Source: JADLHS01 sp020848635
GTDB taxonomy: Bacteria; Verrucomicrobiota; Verrucomicrobiia; Limisphaerales; JADLHS01
NCBI GenBank assembly: GCA_037044975.1
Contig: JBAOIL010000037.1
Span: 62,001-126,000 of the forward strand
Reading direction: 5' to 3'
Length of the DNA: 64,000 nucleotides
The notes under the pieces are model-generated. The model did no database searches. It saw only the letters and a list, made by a program, of their open reading frames with translations, and was not told the DNA's origin. Shown in pieces: positions 35,640 through 46,056 of the stretch (the stretch's first letter is position 1; each line of letters starts with the position of its first letter). Made by a program: the position numbers and the translations under genes.

Positions 35640-38556
35640 TCATTTCCCCGCGACAACCTCCACAAACCCCACATCAATATACTGGCCGCCTCCGGTCTGG
35701 TGGCAATGCACGGCGATAAGATTCTTCCCCGGTTTGAGTGCGGCCTGTCCGGAGGCATTGGGCGGGCGGTTGAAATAATCAGCTACATAACCCTTCGGAT
35801 GCGCGCCAGCGACTCCGTTGATGTAAATCTCCGCATCCTCGTCGTGATGAATCCACAACTCCAGGTTCTTCAACGTGTCCGCCGGAATCTCCACCTCGCG
35901 CCGCAGCCAGATGTCCGGCGTGTTCCAAGTCGTGCCGATGATTGCGCCCGGCGTACCTTCGGTGCCGAAGCCGCTCTTGCCTTCTTTCCATGCAGAATCC
36001 TCGAAGCCTGTCTTCACCCAGTCATCCGAGGGCTTCGTGGTCGTGTAACGCCACGTCGCCGGTTGTTTGTCGGCGGCTGGCACAATCGCCGTGATCTTTG
36101 GCATCGACGGAATCGGCGCCCAATTGGCAGCCTTGGTTTTGTCGCGGCTGGCCCACTTCTTCCACACGGCTTTGTCGTAAAGCAGTTGCGCGAACACGCC
36201 ACCCACCACGGGCCGCGCGGTGAAGCCGACTTTCTTTGCGGTCTTCGTCTCATACCAATCCGTCATCGGCGAGCGCTGCGGCGTTTCGTTCAGGAATTTG
36301 TACACCGGATCAATCAACGCCTCGAAGTCCGCGCGGTCTTGGGTGAGCGTCGCTGTCCAGGTGATCCAATCGAGCTTGGTGTAGTCCTTGCGATTGTCCA
36401 GCGGCAGGCCGTAGGTGTTCTGCGTCTTGCGGTAAAACGCCATTTCCTTGCGCGCGACCTCGGCGGGGAAAAGATTCAGGTCCAGGATACGATCCCAGAT
36501 CAGATTGTATTTCTGGCTCCACGTGCCGGGACGGTCAAACGCGAGGCGGAACTTCTCGCCGTCGTCAGCTTCCTTCACCCAGCGTTGTGCGAACTCGCGG
36601 GCGATCCGGAAATAATCGTTCGCTTTCGCGTTCAGCGGGCTGGAATTTTCTTCGAGCCCGCGCATCTCGCACAGTTTCGCGAACGAACCGAGACCGATGA
36701 TGGCTTTCGCCGAAAGGTTCACGTTGTGCGCGAGATGGCCGGCGAAGTCGTCCGTGCAAAGCTGGTTCTCCGGATCAAAACCTTTTTCCTTGAGATACTC
36801 CGCCCAGCGCTCGAGCTGCGGCCAGTAGAGCTTTGCGAACTCCGCATTGCCTTCCATCTCCGCGATGGCGCCGAACAGGATGAGCAGGTTGCCGCTTTCC
36901 TCGACGGGCATTTGATTGGCCTCGGTGCGCTCGCCGCCGCCATAGACCTGGCCGTTCGCGTGCGGGTAAGTGCCGAGGTCGTGTGGCGCGAAGGGAAATT
37001 TCCAGCGCTCGCTCGCCGCGTAATTCATGAACGGCACGAGGAACGATTTGGCCAGCGTCGGCCCGAACAGCAGGAACTGCGGCGCCATCGGATAAAACAC
37101 GTCGCTCGTGCCGATGCAGCCGTTGGAGTGGTTCTCCTTGCAGAACTGGAGCGGCTGGCCGTTGGCGTCGGCGACGAACTTGCCCGCGGCGAAACACTGG
37201 CGATACGCCAGCGCGCCGAGCCGGGCGTATTTCTCGCCGCCGGCCTTGCGCAAATCCGCCATCAACTCGGCGTCGAACTGCTCGCAGCGATTCTTGAGCG
37301 GTGCGTATTGTAGCCTAGAAGCTCCCACGAGCGCTGTAGTGCAGCCATAAACGTTAGTAGGCTACTGAGTCCGAATCTGTACTTCCAATCAAACTCCTTC
37401 ATGGTCCAGCCGTGGGCCTTCCAGAAGGGTCTGAGGTTTTTCTTCATGTATTGAATTGAGTAAAAATCATCGTAGTAAAGTATGAGCCATCGGGTCGAAG
37501 GGGATTCTGATACCCTGCCCAAATCGAATTTGAGAACCACTGCAATTGAACTGGCTGGTGAGTCCTCGACACCGGCTTTCGATAGAAGGTTTGTGTCGTT
37601 GAACGAACTCTCGTTCAGTCGTGCGTCTCCGCGCTGAACAATTCCGCTTGAAATTCCGTCGTTTGTCGGGGCGACAATCCCGAACTGTCCCCAATCAATC
37701 CGCAAATCATCGCCCTTCTTTTCAAGCACGGGTTGCGCTGCGGAGCGCACGACTTGCCTGAATGCCCGCGCTCGGAGCGGAAGCGCGAAGCATTCGCAAG
37801 TTCGCTCGCGTTGTTCACCGCTATTTCTCCCGATGCTTCGAACCAGATTTGAACTTCATGTGAGTTTTTGCTGGCGCTTTGGATGTCGTATGTCAGGTAG
37901 GTGGTGGGCGACGAAAGCAATTTGATCTCCTCCGGCAACGCCGGCGTCATGAACGTTAGCGTCAGCCGCACGCCTGCGCCCTCGAACGTGTAAATTGTCC
38001 GCGTCGGCAGCACTTCGAGATTCGTCTGCGGCAGCGCGGGCGCGTCGGCGGGTTCTTTGCCCATAACGCGAAACGGCTTGCCGTCAATCCGCACCAGGCT
38101 CGTGAGCCGATGCGGCTTGCCGGTCCAGTGGACGGTGTCCGCGTCGGTCAGTTTGTCCGCCGGCGACCAGATGCTGAAATACGGGTCGTGCGTGACCAGC
38201 GGCACCGCGGGCGGGCGGAGCGGGGGGAGGTCTAGTTCAGCGGCAGGCAGCGCGCACTGAATTGTAGCGAAGACGAGAAAGATGGCGGCGAAAATGCGAG
38301 AGCCTCCGGGAGTGCGGTTAGGGAAGAGGCAGAATTCCGCACACCAATCGCCGACGAAAGTCCCCTCACCCCGGCCCTCTCCCCTTCCGAAGGGGAGAGG
38401 GAGAATCCTCCTCCGCCTCAACGCGAACTTCCGACTGAGAACAGCTCGACGATTTGCCGCAATTTCCCAGAGCGCAGCTTGCTGTTCCCTCTCCCCCGCC
38501 GAGGGGGAGAGGGTCAGGGTGAGGGGGAACGTTTGATCGGTCACAATAGTTTTCAT
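35640..38556 (-). pseudogene. Glutaminase A-like (DUF5127/DUF4965/DUF1793) protein with C-terminal beta-domain, frameshifted
   Basis: This large exported protein resembles the fungal/bacterial GtaA family. An N-terminal beta-sandwich (PPAVPLVTHDPYFSIWSPAD, HWTGKPHRLTSLVRIDG) is open from 38556 to about 37760. The middle (GDDLRIDWGQFGIVAPTNDG, LVLKFDLG-type strand) lies in a second frame to about 37400. The six-hairpin domain (YARLGALAYRQCFAAGKFVA, SNGCIGTSDVFYPMAPQFLL, GQVYGGGERTEANQMPVEES) is in a third frame, intact to 35640. It ends in an added galactose-binding-like domain (WRYTTTKPSDDWVKTGFEDS). An M1 element (38362-38526) is translated in frame at the N-terminus before the signal peptide (FAAIFLVFATIQCALPAAE). 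There are two frame changes. Confidence 0.72.
38362..38526. repeat. Inverted-repeat (MITE-like) element, family M1, inside the 5' end of a gene
   Basis: The left end is CCCCTCACCCCGGCCCTCTC(CCC), with a TTCCGAAGGGGAGAGGG hairpin. The right end is CCCTCTCCCCCGCCGAGGGG and GAGAGGGTCAGGGTGAGGGG. The middle differs from the other copies. On the minus strand it is read through in frame (LTLTLSPSAGER..LPFGRGEGRGEG), placing about 55 extra residues between the only ATG (38556) and the signal peptide of the glutaminase-like gene. Confidence 0.8.
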
Positions 38557-38574
38557 CTGAATCTCCTTCGGACA

Positions 38575-40461
38575 TTATTGCGGCACACCCTTGGCCGACG
38601 ATCCATAGACCTTCTCATTCGCTTCCTTGACGGCGGCTTGGTTCATCTTCACCACCGCGCGGTCATAGGTCATGAGGCCGTTGATCTCGATCTCCACGTC
38701 CGACGTCTGGGTGTAGATCGCGGCGCTCAAACCGTTGGAGCGGATCAGGCCAGGCAATTGCTCCACCAAGCCAACGTACGCCTTGGTGAGTGCCGCGGCG
38801 TTGGTGAAGCTGCGATAGCCCCAGTTCTTTTCGTCCTGCCAGGTGTGGCCCTTGATCGGCAGGCCGAGCCCGCCAAATTCCCCGAGCACCATCGCACGAT
38901 CCGTGACTGTCGGCGGCGCGGCGGGTCCGGGATATTGGTGATGATCCAGAATGTCGCCGGCGGGGAAATGATTGCCTCCGCTCGCGCCGTCCACGAGTCG
39001 CGTGGGATCAAGTTGCCTGGTGAGATTGAGAATACGGACGGTGTCGAACTGGCCCCAGCCTTCGTTGAACGGCACCCAGGTGACGATGCAGGGGTGGTTG
39101 TAACGGCCTTCGATCAAGGCCTTCAATTCGCGCTCGTAAATTTCGGCGGATTCCGGCGAGCGCTGCATTTCCTTGCCGTCCCCCCCGCTCGGCCCGTGCC
39201 ATTCGGCACTGCGATCGCCGCTAGGCATATCCTGCCAGACGAGCAGGCCCAGTTTGTCGCACCAGTAATACCAGCGGTCCGGCTCCACCTTTACGTGCTT
39301 GCGGGCCAGGTTGAACCCGAGTTTCTTGGTCATCTCGATGTCATAACGCAACGCCTCGTCGGTGGGCGCGGTGTAGAGTCCATCCGGCCAGAAGCCCTGA
39401 TCGAGCGGGCCGAGTTGGAAATACGGCTGGTTGTTCAGACACATGCGGAGCCGACCCTGCTCGTCCCGGGCGAGGGAGATCTTGCGCATGCCGAAGTAGC
39501 TTTCGACTTGGTCAACTTCCTTGCGGCCGTTACGAAGAGAAATCTTCAGCCCGTAAAGGTCTGGTGAATCCGGAGTCCAGAGTTTCGGCTTCGTTAGCGC
39601 CAGTTTCGCCCGGGAGCGCACGGCCATCTGCTTCCCAACTAGAGTCGCGGCAACATTAGCCTTCGCAACCTCTCGCTTGCCATCGAAGACTTGAACCTCA
39701 ACCTCCGTCGCCGCTTCTGAATTTCCGTAAAGATCGGCTGCCACAGTATCAATTTCGATTGCGACGGTATTGCCATCCACGTCAGGGATAATCTTCAACC
39801 TTTCGATGTGCGCGGTACTAACCGGCTCCAACCAAACCGTCTGCCAAATCCCGCTCGTCGGCGTGTACCAGATACCCTCCGGCTTGCGAATCTGTTTACC
39901 CCGTGGCCGCGGGCCGTAGTCAGTTGGATCCCAGACCGCGACGACGATCTCCTGCTCGCCCGACGGCTTAAGCGCTTCGGTGATATCGAAGCTGAAGCCG
40001 TCGTAGCCGCCCTGGTGTTTGCCGACTTCCTTGCCGTTCACAAGCACCCGTGTTTCCCAATCCACCGCGCCAAAGTTCAGCAGGACGTTTTTGGCCTTCC
40101 AGCCGCGCGGAATCTTGAAGGTGCGATGATACCAAAGCTGGTTTGTCTCATAGACGCGCTGCATCACACCTGAAAGTGCGGACTCGATGGGAAACGGCAC
40201 CAGGATCTGGCCGCCCCACGTCTTGGGCTGGGGCGCGTCTTTGGTGGTAACGGCGTAATCCCACAGGCCGTTCAGATTTTGCCAGTCCTTGCGGACCATC
40301 TGTGGGCGCGGATATTCGGGATGCGCGTTCTTTGGCGAAACCTCCGCCGCCCAGCGCGTGAGAAGCGGGCCTTTGGCGGGCGACCAGGCTTCGTCCGCCG
40401 CCCAAACCGGCGAGCAACTGAGCAACCCAAGAAGGGCGAGTCGTTGCAGTGTTGGTTTCAT
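38575..40461 (-). CDS. GH2 family glycoside hydrolase (beta-galactosidase/glucuronidase-like)
   Basis: An intact exported enzyme of 628 aa from the ATG at 40461 (another at 40467), with a signal peptide (LALLGLLSCSPVWAADE). GH2 sugar-binding and immunoglobulin-like domains include KDWQNLNGLWDYAVT and VNGKEVGKHQGGYDGFSFDI. The barrel carries VTWVPFNEGWGQFDT (acid/base Glu) and VLGEFGGLGL (nucleophile region Glu). At ~630 aa it belongs to the shorter GH2 group rather than LacZ. The ORF extends to 40710, but the signal peptide fixes the start. The exact sugar cannot be deduced. Confidence 0.85.
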   Translation of the reverse strand: MKPTLQRLALLGLLSCSPVWAADEAWSPAKGPLLTRWAAEVSPKNAHPEYPRPQMVRKDWQNLNGLWDYAVTTKDAPQPKTWGGQILVPFPIESALSGVMQRVYETNQLWYHRTFKIPRGWKAKNVLLNFGAVDWETRVLVNGKEVGKHQGGYDGFSFDITEALKPSGEQEIVVAVWDPTDYGPRPRGKQIRKPEGIWYTPTSGIWQTVWLEPVSTAHIERLKIIPDVDGNTVAIEIDTVAADLYGNSEAATEVEVQVFDGKREVAKANVAATLVGKQMAVRSRAKLALTKPKLWTPDSPDLYGLKISLRNGRKEVDQVESYFGMRKISLARDEQGRLRMCLNNQPYFQLGPLDQGFWPDGLYTAPTDEALRYDIEMTKKLGFNLARKHVKVEPDRWYYWCDKLGLLVWQDMPSGDRSAEWHGPSGGDGKEMQRSPESAEIYERELKALIEGRYNHPCIVTWVPFNEGWGQFDTVRILNLTRQLDPTRLVDGASGGNHFPAGDILDHHQYPGPAAPPTVTDRAMVLGEFGGLGLPIKGHTWQDEKNWGYRSFTNAAALTKAYVGLVEQLPGLIRSNGLSAAIYTQTSDVEIEINGLMTYDRAVVKMNQAAVKEANEKVYGSSAKGVPQ

Positions 40462-40606
40462 GGTCATAATCGTAACGCGGAACCCGACGGAGCGACGCCA
40501 AGGCACAACTGAGGCGATCCACGCCCGTGGCCGCAGACAAATTCCCAGCCCAGCCGGCGGCTTGCCAACCGCCGGCCAGGCGACCCGTTGAATCAACGTC
40601 CGAATC

Positions 40607-41491
40607 CTACTGGCAGGTGGCGTAGCCGCGGAAGAAACCGACGCACTGCGCCACATCCGGCACGGAGTTGTCCCACTTGGTCTCGTATTCGATGGATAGA
40701 TTCCCGGCAAAGCCCTGGCGCTTCAGTTCGTCGAGGATGCCTTTGAAGTTGCTGATGCCCGCGCCAAAAGGAACGTCCTCGGTGGATTTGCCGACGGCGG
40801 TGCGATCCTTGAGGTGTCCGCTCACGATGCGACCCTGGAGCAGTTTGATCCCGTCAAGGGGCACGATGCCGGAGGTGGCCCAATGGCCCACGTCCACACA
40901 GGCGCCGATGCGGGCGTCCCGGTCCTTCACCATGGACAGCACGTAGGCGGGATCCCATACCTTGTAATTGGGGTTATCGGCCTGACGCGGGTGATTGTGA
41001 ATGGCCAGACTGATGTCGAACTCCTTCACCAGCGGCTCGATGATGTCGAGCTGGGTCACGCCTTCGGTGGTCACGGCGTACAGGCCAAGCTTCCGGGCAA
41101 ATTCAAAAATCGCGCGCCACTCCGCGGCATCCTTGGCGCCGACGACCCCGTAATTGACGGCGCGGACACCATGTTTGGCGAGCTGGGCCTTGACCTGGGC
41201 GATGACTTCGGCCGAGGCGTTGTGATCCCATTTCACGTCCGGCTGATCCGAACTGAGTTTCTGGCCGGGATAAAACTCGATGACTTTCGAGCCGGTCAGG
41301 GCGGTCTTTTCAATCGCTTCCATGACGCTGAAGCGGTTAAACGTGTAAGCTTGGCAGCCGATGGCAAAGCCGCCGATCTTGCAGTCATCGGGAATCGGGG
41401 CGGCGACGGCGGTGGACGCGGCCAGCCATGTCACCGTGGCGGCCAGCGTGAAAGTGAGAGTCTTGAGAGCGGAAGTCATATTAGCGTTCAT
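40607..41491 (-). CDS. Sugar phosphate isomerase/epimerase-like TIM-barrel protein, exported
   Basis: An intact 294 aa protein with a signal peptide (TLTFTLAATVTWLAASTAVA). The xylose-isomerase-like barrel reads IGCQAYTFNRFSVMEAIEKT, KVIEFYPGQ, GVRAVNYGVV, LAIHNHP, GACVDVGHW, GHLKDRT and the late LSIEYETKWDN. The acidic and His residues of the AP-endonuclease-2-type metal site are present. Secreted members of this family are common next to Gfo/Idh and DUF1080 proteins in Verrucomicrobia and are linked to 3-keto sugar metabolism. The specific reaction is unknown. It is about 145 bases upstream of, and co-directional with, the GH2 gene. Confidence 0.85.
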   Translation of the reverse strand: MNANMTSALKTLTFTLAATVTWLAASTAVAAPIPDDCKIGGFAIGCQAYTFNRFSVMEAIEKTALTGSKVIEFYPGQKLSSDQPDVKWDHNASAEVIAQVKAQLAKHGVRAVNYGVVGAKDAAEWRAIFEFARKLGLYAVTTEGVTQLDIIEPLVKEFDISLAIHNHPRQADNPNYKVWDPAYVLSMVKDRDARIGACVDVGHWATSGIVPLDGIKLLQGRIVSGHLKDRTAVGKSTEDVPFGAGISNFKGILDELKRQGFAGNLSIEYETKWDNSVPDVAQCVGFFRGYATCQ

Positions 41492-41765
41492 GGGTTGAGG
41501 GTTTGTGATCCGTCAGGCCGGGTAATCCCGCCGACATTGTTTATGGCATCCACAAACCGGCGGCGTGTCAAAGCAAATCTCGGAGCCGAAGCGCAACCGG
41601 AACGCGGGGCCGAATTGAAGGTCATCCGGTGGCGATGCCGGGCAAATCATGCGGTGGATAATTTCTCCATCGCCCCGAATCGAACGGAGAGGCTGGACTA
41701 TCGCGACCGAAAATGGTTTCTATGGGCCGCGACTGTGAACGACCTCATCAAGACTATTCCGTATC

Positions 41766-43103
41766 ATGAGCCGACCTCCCGATAATTCCCCCCGTCCCGG
41801 CAAAGTGCTGTTTGGCCGCGCCAGCGTGTGGTTCATCGCCCTGATTGGTGCAAACTGTTTCGCCACCGATTGGCCCGGCTGGCGCGGACCATTGCGCGAC
41901 GGCCATGTGCCCGCCGGGAGCGCGGTTCCCGAGACTCTGCCGCAGGCGCCGCGACAAGTTTGGCGCATCAAGATCGGCGATGGTCTTGCCTCGCCCGTTG
42001 TCGCCGGCAACAAGGTTTTCTACCTGGACAACCAGGACGACAAGGAAATGCTCCACGCCGTGGATCGAAACACCGGGAGCGAACTCTGGCGGTCGGCGAT
42101 TGACGATTTGCACAAGGACAGCCAGAGCGCGCCGGGCCCGCGCTGCACCCCGCTGGTGGATGGCGACCGGGTTTATGCCCAATCCTGCAAAGGTGAATTG
42201 CGCTGCCTGAAGGTTGCGGATGGCACACTCGATTGGCGGGTTAATTTTACCACGAATTTCCAGGCGTATTTTTATGGGGAACGGGGAGCGGCCCAAGGGG
42301 CGCACCGCCACGGATACACGGGCTCGCCGTGGGTGGACAACCAACGCCTGATTGTGACCGTGGGCGACACCAACGGGGCCGGGATTGCGTGTCTTGACAA
42401 GACCACCGGGGCGGTGCTCTGGCAGTCCCAGAATGATCGTGCTGGTAACGCGGCCCCCATCACCGCCCTGATTGATGGGACGGAGCCCCGGCAGGTGGTG
42501 GCCTTCACGGCGGAAGGTTTGATCGGGCTGAATCTCCAGAATGGCGAATTGCTCTGGCGGGTGCCGCTCAGTTCAACTTACGGTCGCCATGTAACCACCC
42601 CGGTCGTCGTCGGTAATATCGCCATGGTGGCGTCGCATCAACGGGGCATGATTGGCGCCGAAATCGCGCACGCGGCGGTCGCCGGGAACAGCACCAACCC
42701 GGCGCCATCCACGAAATGGAGCGCGAGCGTGAAGTGGGAATCCAAGGAGCACACGATGAATTTTGCGAGCCCGGTCGCCGTGGGCGAGTATCTCTACGGC
42801 CTGGGGCCTTCCAAGAACCTCTTCTGCCTGGAAGCGAAAACGGGCAAAACGATGTGGTCCAAGGAAGGCTACACTCCCACCACGGCGGAACGAGGCCATG
42901 CGGCTTTCCTGGCCCTGGGCAAAAACATCCTTGTGCTCACGGACGTCGGGGAAGTGGTGCTCTTTGCCGCCGACCCCGCGGAGTTCAAAGAGCTTGGCCG
43001 GGCGCAAGTCTGCGGTACGAACTGGTGCAATCCGGCCTACGCGGACGGCAGACTATTCGTCCGCGATGCGCGGGAATTGATCTGCGTGGAACTGGTCCCC
43101 TGA
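41766..43103 (+). CDS. PQQ-binding-like beta-propeller repeat protein, exported
   Basis: An intact 445 aa protein. WPGWRGPLRDGH is the standard N-terminal motif of PVC PQQ-like propellers. Repeated blades end in tryptophan-docking patterns: NKVFYLDNQDDKEMLHAVDR..GSELWR, DRVYAQSCKGELRCLKVADG..LDWR, ACLDKTTGAVLWQSQN, LNLQNGELLWRVP, CLEAKTGKTMWSKE. A hydrophobic N-terminal segment (VWFIALIGANCFA) suggests export. No PQQ-dehydrogenase active-site residues are apparent, so a binding or scaffolding role is likely. It is divergent from the isomerase gene. Confidence 0.85.
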   Translation: MSRPPDNSPRPGKVLFGRASVWFIALIGANCFATDWPGWRGPLRDGHVPAGSAVPETLPQAPRQVWRIKIGDGLASPVVAGNKVFYLDNQDDKEMLHAVDRNTGSELWRSAIDDLHKDSQSAPGPRCTPLVDGDRVYAQSCKGELRCLKVADGTLDWRVNFTTNFQAYFYGERGAAQGAHRHGYTGSPWVDNQRLIVTVGDTNGAGIACLDKTTGAVLWQSQNDRAGNAAPITALIDGTEPRQVVAFTAEGLIGLNLQNGELLWRVPLSSTYGRHVTTPVVVGNIAMVASHQRGMIGAEIAHAAVAGNSTNPAPSTKWSASVKWESKEHTMNFASPVAVGEYLYGLGPSKNLFCLEAKTGKTMWSKEGYTPTTAERGHAAFLALGKNILVLTDVGEVVLFAADPAEFKELGRAQVCGTNWCNPAYADGRLFVRDARELICVELVP

Positions 43104-43201
43104 CCCGCGCCCGAAAGGCCAGCGTCATCCCGACACCACGCCGCCAGCCCTACCCAACCTCCCCTGCCCCACCGCCGCTGGAACGGAAGCCCGGCCCTCC
43201 G

Positions 43202-44558
43202 TCACGCCAAATACTTCGTCGGAAATTTCCATGGCCGGCGGTACTTCGGCACGGCCAGTTTCGCGGCTTCGGAGTCACCGACGATTTTTTCCGTGGCGGG
43301 ATCAAAACGAATGGAACGGCCCAGCTTGAGCGAGAGCAGGCTGAGCACGATGGGCACATCCACGCGCGTGTGATAAAACACGCTGGCAGCTGGGTTGCTG
43401 GCGGGACTTGATGCAGTTGAGCCACTCGCGCTCATGGCCGGGCGACGGCGGAAGGGAGGCCGGCGGCGGTTGCATCCCGTTCATCGCATCGCCTTCGGGC
43501 ACGATCTTGAAGCTGTCGTAATTCGCATACATCGTTCCGTTGGCCCCGTGGAAATAGACGCCCAACCGGCGTCGCGGTTTCGGGTCGCCCTGCAAATCAA
43601 ACCCGTAGCTGTTGGTGAGCGACGACATCCAGGTCATCGTGCAGTGCGGATACTGCCAGAGGACTTCGTGGTGGTCGTAAGCGTCGCCGTCGTCTTTGAC
43701 GATGAACCGGCCGCCCGATGAACTCGTAACGAGGGGATAACCGAGCTCGAGCGCCCAGACCGGCAAATCAATAATGTGCGGCGCCATGCCCGGCGTCCAA
43801 CCGCCGCTGTAGGCCATCCAGGAACCGTGCTCGTAAGCACTCCGCGCCAAACTGCGGTTGTAGGGGATCAGCGGCGCCGGCCCGCACCAGAGGTCCCAAT
43901 CCATCCCCGGGGGCAAGGGATTCTCCTTGGCGAAGCCAATCCCGGCCGGTGTTTGGTTCATCACGTTGAAAGTGCGTACGGCGCCGATGCTCCCGAGGTT
44001 CCCGCTCCGAATGTATTCCACCACCCGGCGGTAATTTTCGGTCGCGTGGACCTGCGTCCCAACCTGGCAGATGATGTCATGCCGCTGAACGGCGTTCCGG
44101 ACGGCGAGACTCTCCCCGAGATGCAGCGTCATCGGCTTTTGCAGGTAAATGTCCTTGCCCGCCTCGCACGCCGCAATCGCGAGCAGACAATGCCAGTGCG
44201 GCGGCGTGGCGATGATCACGGCATCGAGGTCCGGTTGCTGCAGCATTTCACGAAAATCCACGTAGCCTTTGCAAGTGGGCTTGTAGGTTTCCACCGTGGC
44301 TTCGAGCCGGGCATCAAACACATCGCACGCCGCCGTGACTACGACATCCGGCTCGCGGGCACATATGTCGAGGTTGGCCCGGCCCATTCCACCGCAGCCG
44401 ATCAGTCCCAGATGAATGCGAGTATTCGGGGCGGATGAGCGTGCCGGTTTCCGGCGGGCGGCGAAAGCCAGTTGCGGCAGCGCAAACCCCAGGGCGGTTA
44501 TTGTCGCCGCTTTCTGAATGAATGCGCGCCGCGTGGTGGGGGTTGATTCGGTTTTCAT
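43202..44558 (-). CDS. Gfo/Idh/MocA family oxidoreductase, Tat-exported (one frameshift as sequenced)
   Basis: The start ATG at 44558 gives a Tat signal (TRRAFIQKAATITALGFALP). The Rossmann motif is IHLGLIGCGGMGRAN, with the EKP-type motif as LQKPMTLHLGE and the C-terminal domain from SWMAYSGGWTPGMAPHIIDL. The main frame departs from the family after EWLNCIKSRQQPSC near 43385. SVFYHTRVDVPIVLSLLSLK to FPTKYLA continues in the next frame to 43202. Repaired length is about 452 aa. These periplasmic dehydrogenases probably use a bound NAD(H) on free sugars or glycosides. Confidence 0.82.
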
Positions 44559-44581
44559 AATTTCGTTTGCGGTTTGCGTAT

Positions 44582-45842
44582 TCAACGGTATGGGCGATCG
44601 GAGGTTGCGGGGAACGCTTGATACGCGCGCCAGTGCGCCGCGCAGTTTTCCACGCCGGCGACCCCGCCCCGATGCAACCACAACCGGAACCGCAAGTCGA
44701 GCGGCTCGCCCGGCTTCAGCCCGTAGCGCGTGCCGCTGGCCGGAAACGTGGGCTGAAACCAGTTGAGCTCGGGAAACTTCACCCACTCGCCCGGATAATC
44801 CGGATTTGCGCTGTGCTGCAACACCACGATGCCCGAAAGCTGCGGGGCGTGCGCCGAATTTGCCGCAGAGTTCCGCCCACGCCCCGCGCGGCGCGGTGTT
44901 CGTCGGGTCGGTGTGGAAAAGGATCTCCTGGTCTTTGACGCTGGCGAGTCGGATGTTCAGTCCGCCATACTTGTCGGTCCCGCGCCGGGCGAGCGAGACC
45001 GGGTCATTCAACGCCGTGAACTGGAATTCCAGATCCACTACACGGTCATCCCCCGTGGCCCGATAGGCGCGAATGATGACGCGTTCGCGAACGAGGGATT
45101 CGCCGGTTTCCCATTGCCAAACGTTCTCGGCCTCGATCTGCGCGAAGACCGGACCGCTGGTCACCGCGCATTTGCCGGCCGGCCGGGCGAAAACCTTTTG
45201 CAGCGCGTGCAGATCGCCCCGCTGCCCGCGCCAATCCACCTCCGGCCACGCCCAGTAAATGCCGCGATGATGCGGATGGTCCACGGACCAGTCGCGCGTG
45301 AGGATTTCGCCGTCGAGACCAAAGAGCGGATGAATGTAATCACTCCGGGCACGGGCGTAAATGCGATTGGCCGGGGCGACATTTGTCATCTGGTCGCCCG
45401 GCTCAATCGTCGCGTAGTTGTAACGCAACACGGGTTGGTCCGCCTCCGAAATATTGAACTGACCACTCGCCGCATCCGCCTGCGCCGCCACGTCCGGGTG
45501 GATGGCTGCGCGCGTTGCCTTAAGGCGAAAACTTCGTTTGCCTTTTGGGCCGGGGGGCATAAGCCAGCACAGGCGCGCTGGGTTTCCGGCCTGGCCGGTG
45601 CCGAAAAGCTGTACGGGCACGGCGGTGGCGCCCGAGGCTGACTCCGGTCGTGATTCGTAAAGCTGCAACCGCCCTTCGCCCGCCGCGCGGCGCTCGCTCG
45701 AACTCAGCTTGACGGTCGCCACCACCGGCGCCCGCGTCCCGGCCAACGTACCGTCCGCGTCGTTGATGGTGATCTCGGCGGCGCGGGTGGTGAGCGCGGT
45801 GAGGATTCCCAGAACTAAACCATAGAAATAATGCGTCTTCAT
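44582..45842 (-). CDS. PmoA-like (DUF6807) protein, exported (one frameshift as sequenced)
   Basis: The start ATG at 45842 is followed by a signal peptide (FYGLVLGILTALTTRAAE). The family core reads PVLRYNYATIEP, RSDYIHPLFGLDGEILTRDW, VDHPHHRGIYWAWPEVDWRG and KYGGLNIRLASVKDQEILFH. The frame departs near 44850 after GAWAELCG. It resumes in another frame as VLQHSANPDYPGEWVKFPEL to HWRAYQAFPATSDRPYR, ending at 44582. Because of the shift, the first frame happens to run on into the downstream Gfo/Idh gene, giving a false 851-codon ORF. The name PmoA-like is historical; a carbohydrate-related role is assumed from neighbourhoods. Confidence 0.75.
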
Positions 45843-46056
45843 TGTCTTCCAAACCATCGTGCCCGTTCCGGGAAATGTTCACTGGCTCCCCGCGCCGGCG
45901 TCAGCGCCGCCTTCGCTGCGTACAAAGCGGGATTGACGCCCGCGCCTCGGAGTAGCTATAGTGATTGCCAGAAACTGTAAAGCACAGTTTTCTAATGAGA
46001 CTCATCCAGCATTCCGCCCGGCGGAGTTTTGGGGAGTCGCCAACGAAAGGCTAGCC

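Noticed and set aside
35520..37313. 597-codon plus-strand open frame opposite the glutaminase-like gene
   Set aside because: Antisense shadow; it starts inside an M1 element and has no family features, while the minus strand encodes clear six-hairpin motifs.
43302..45857. Single 851 aa PmoA-Gfo/Idh fusion protein
   Set aside because: The join is in the wrong frame for the PmoA-like C-terminus, and the second gene has its own start codon and Tat signal.
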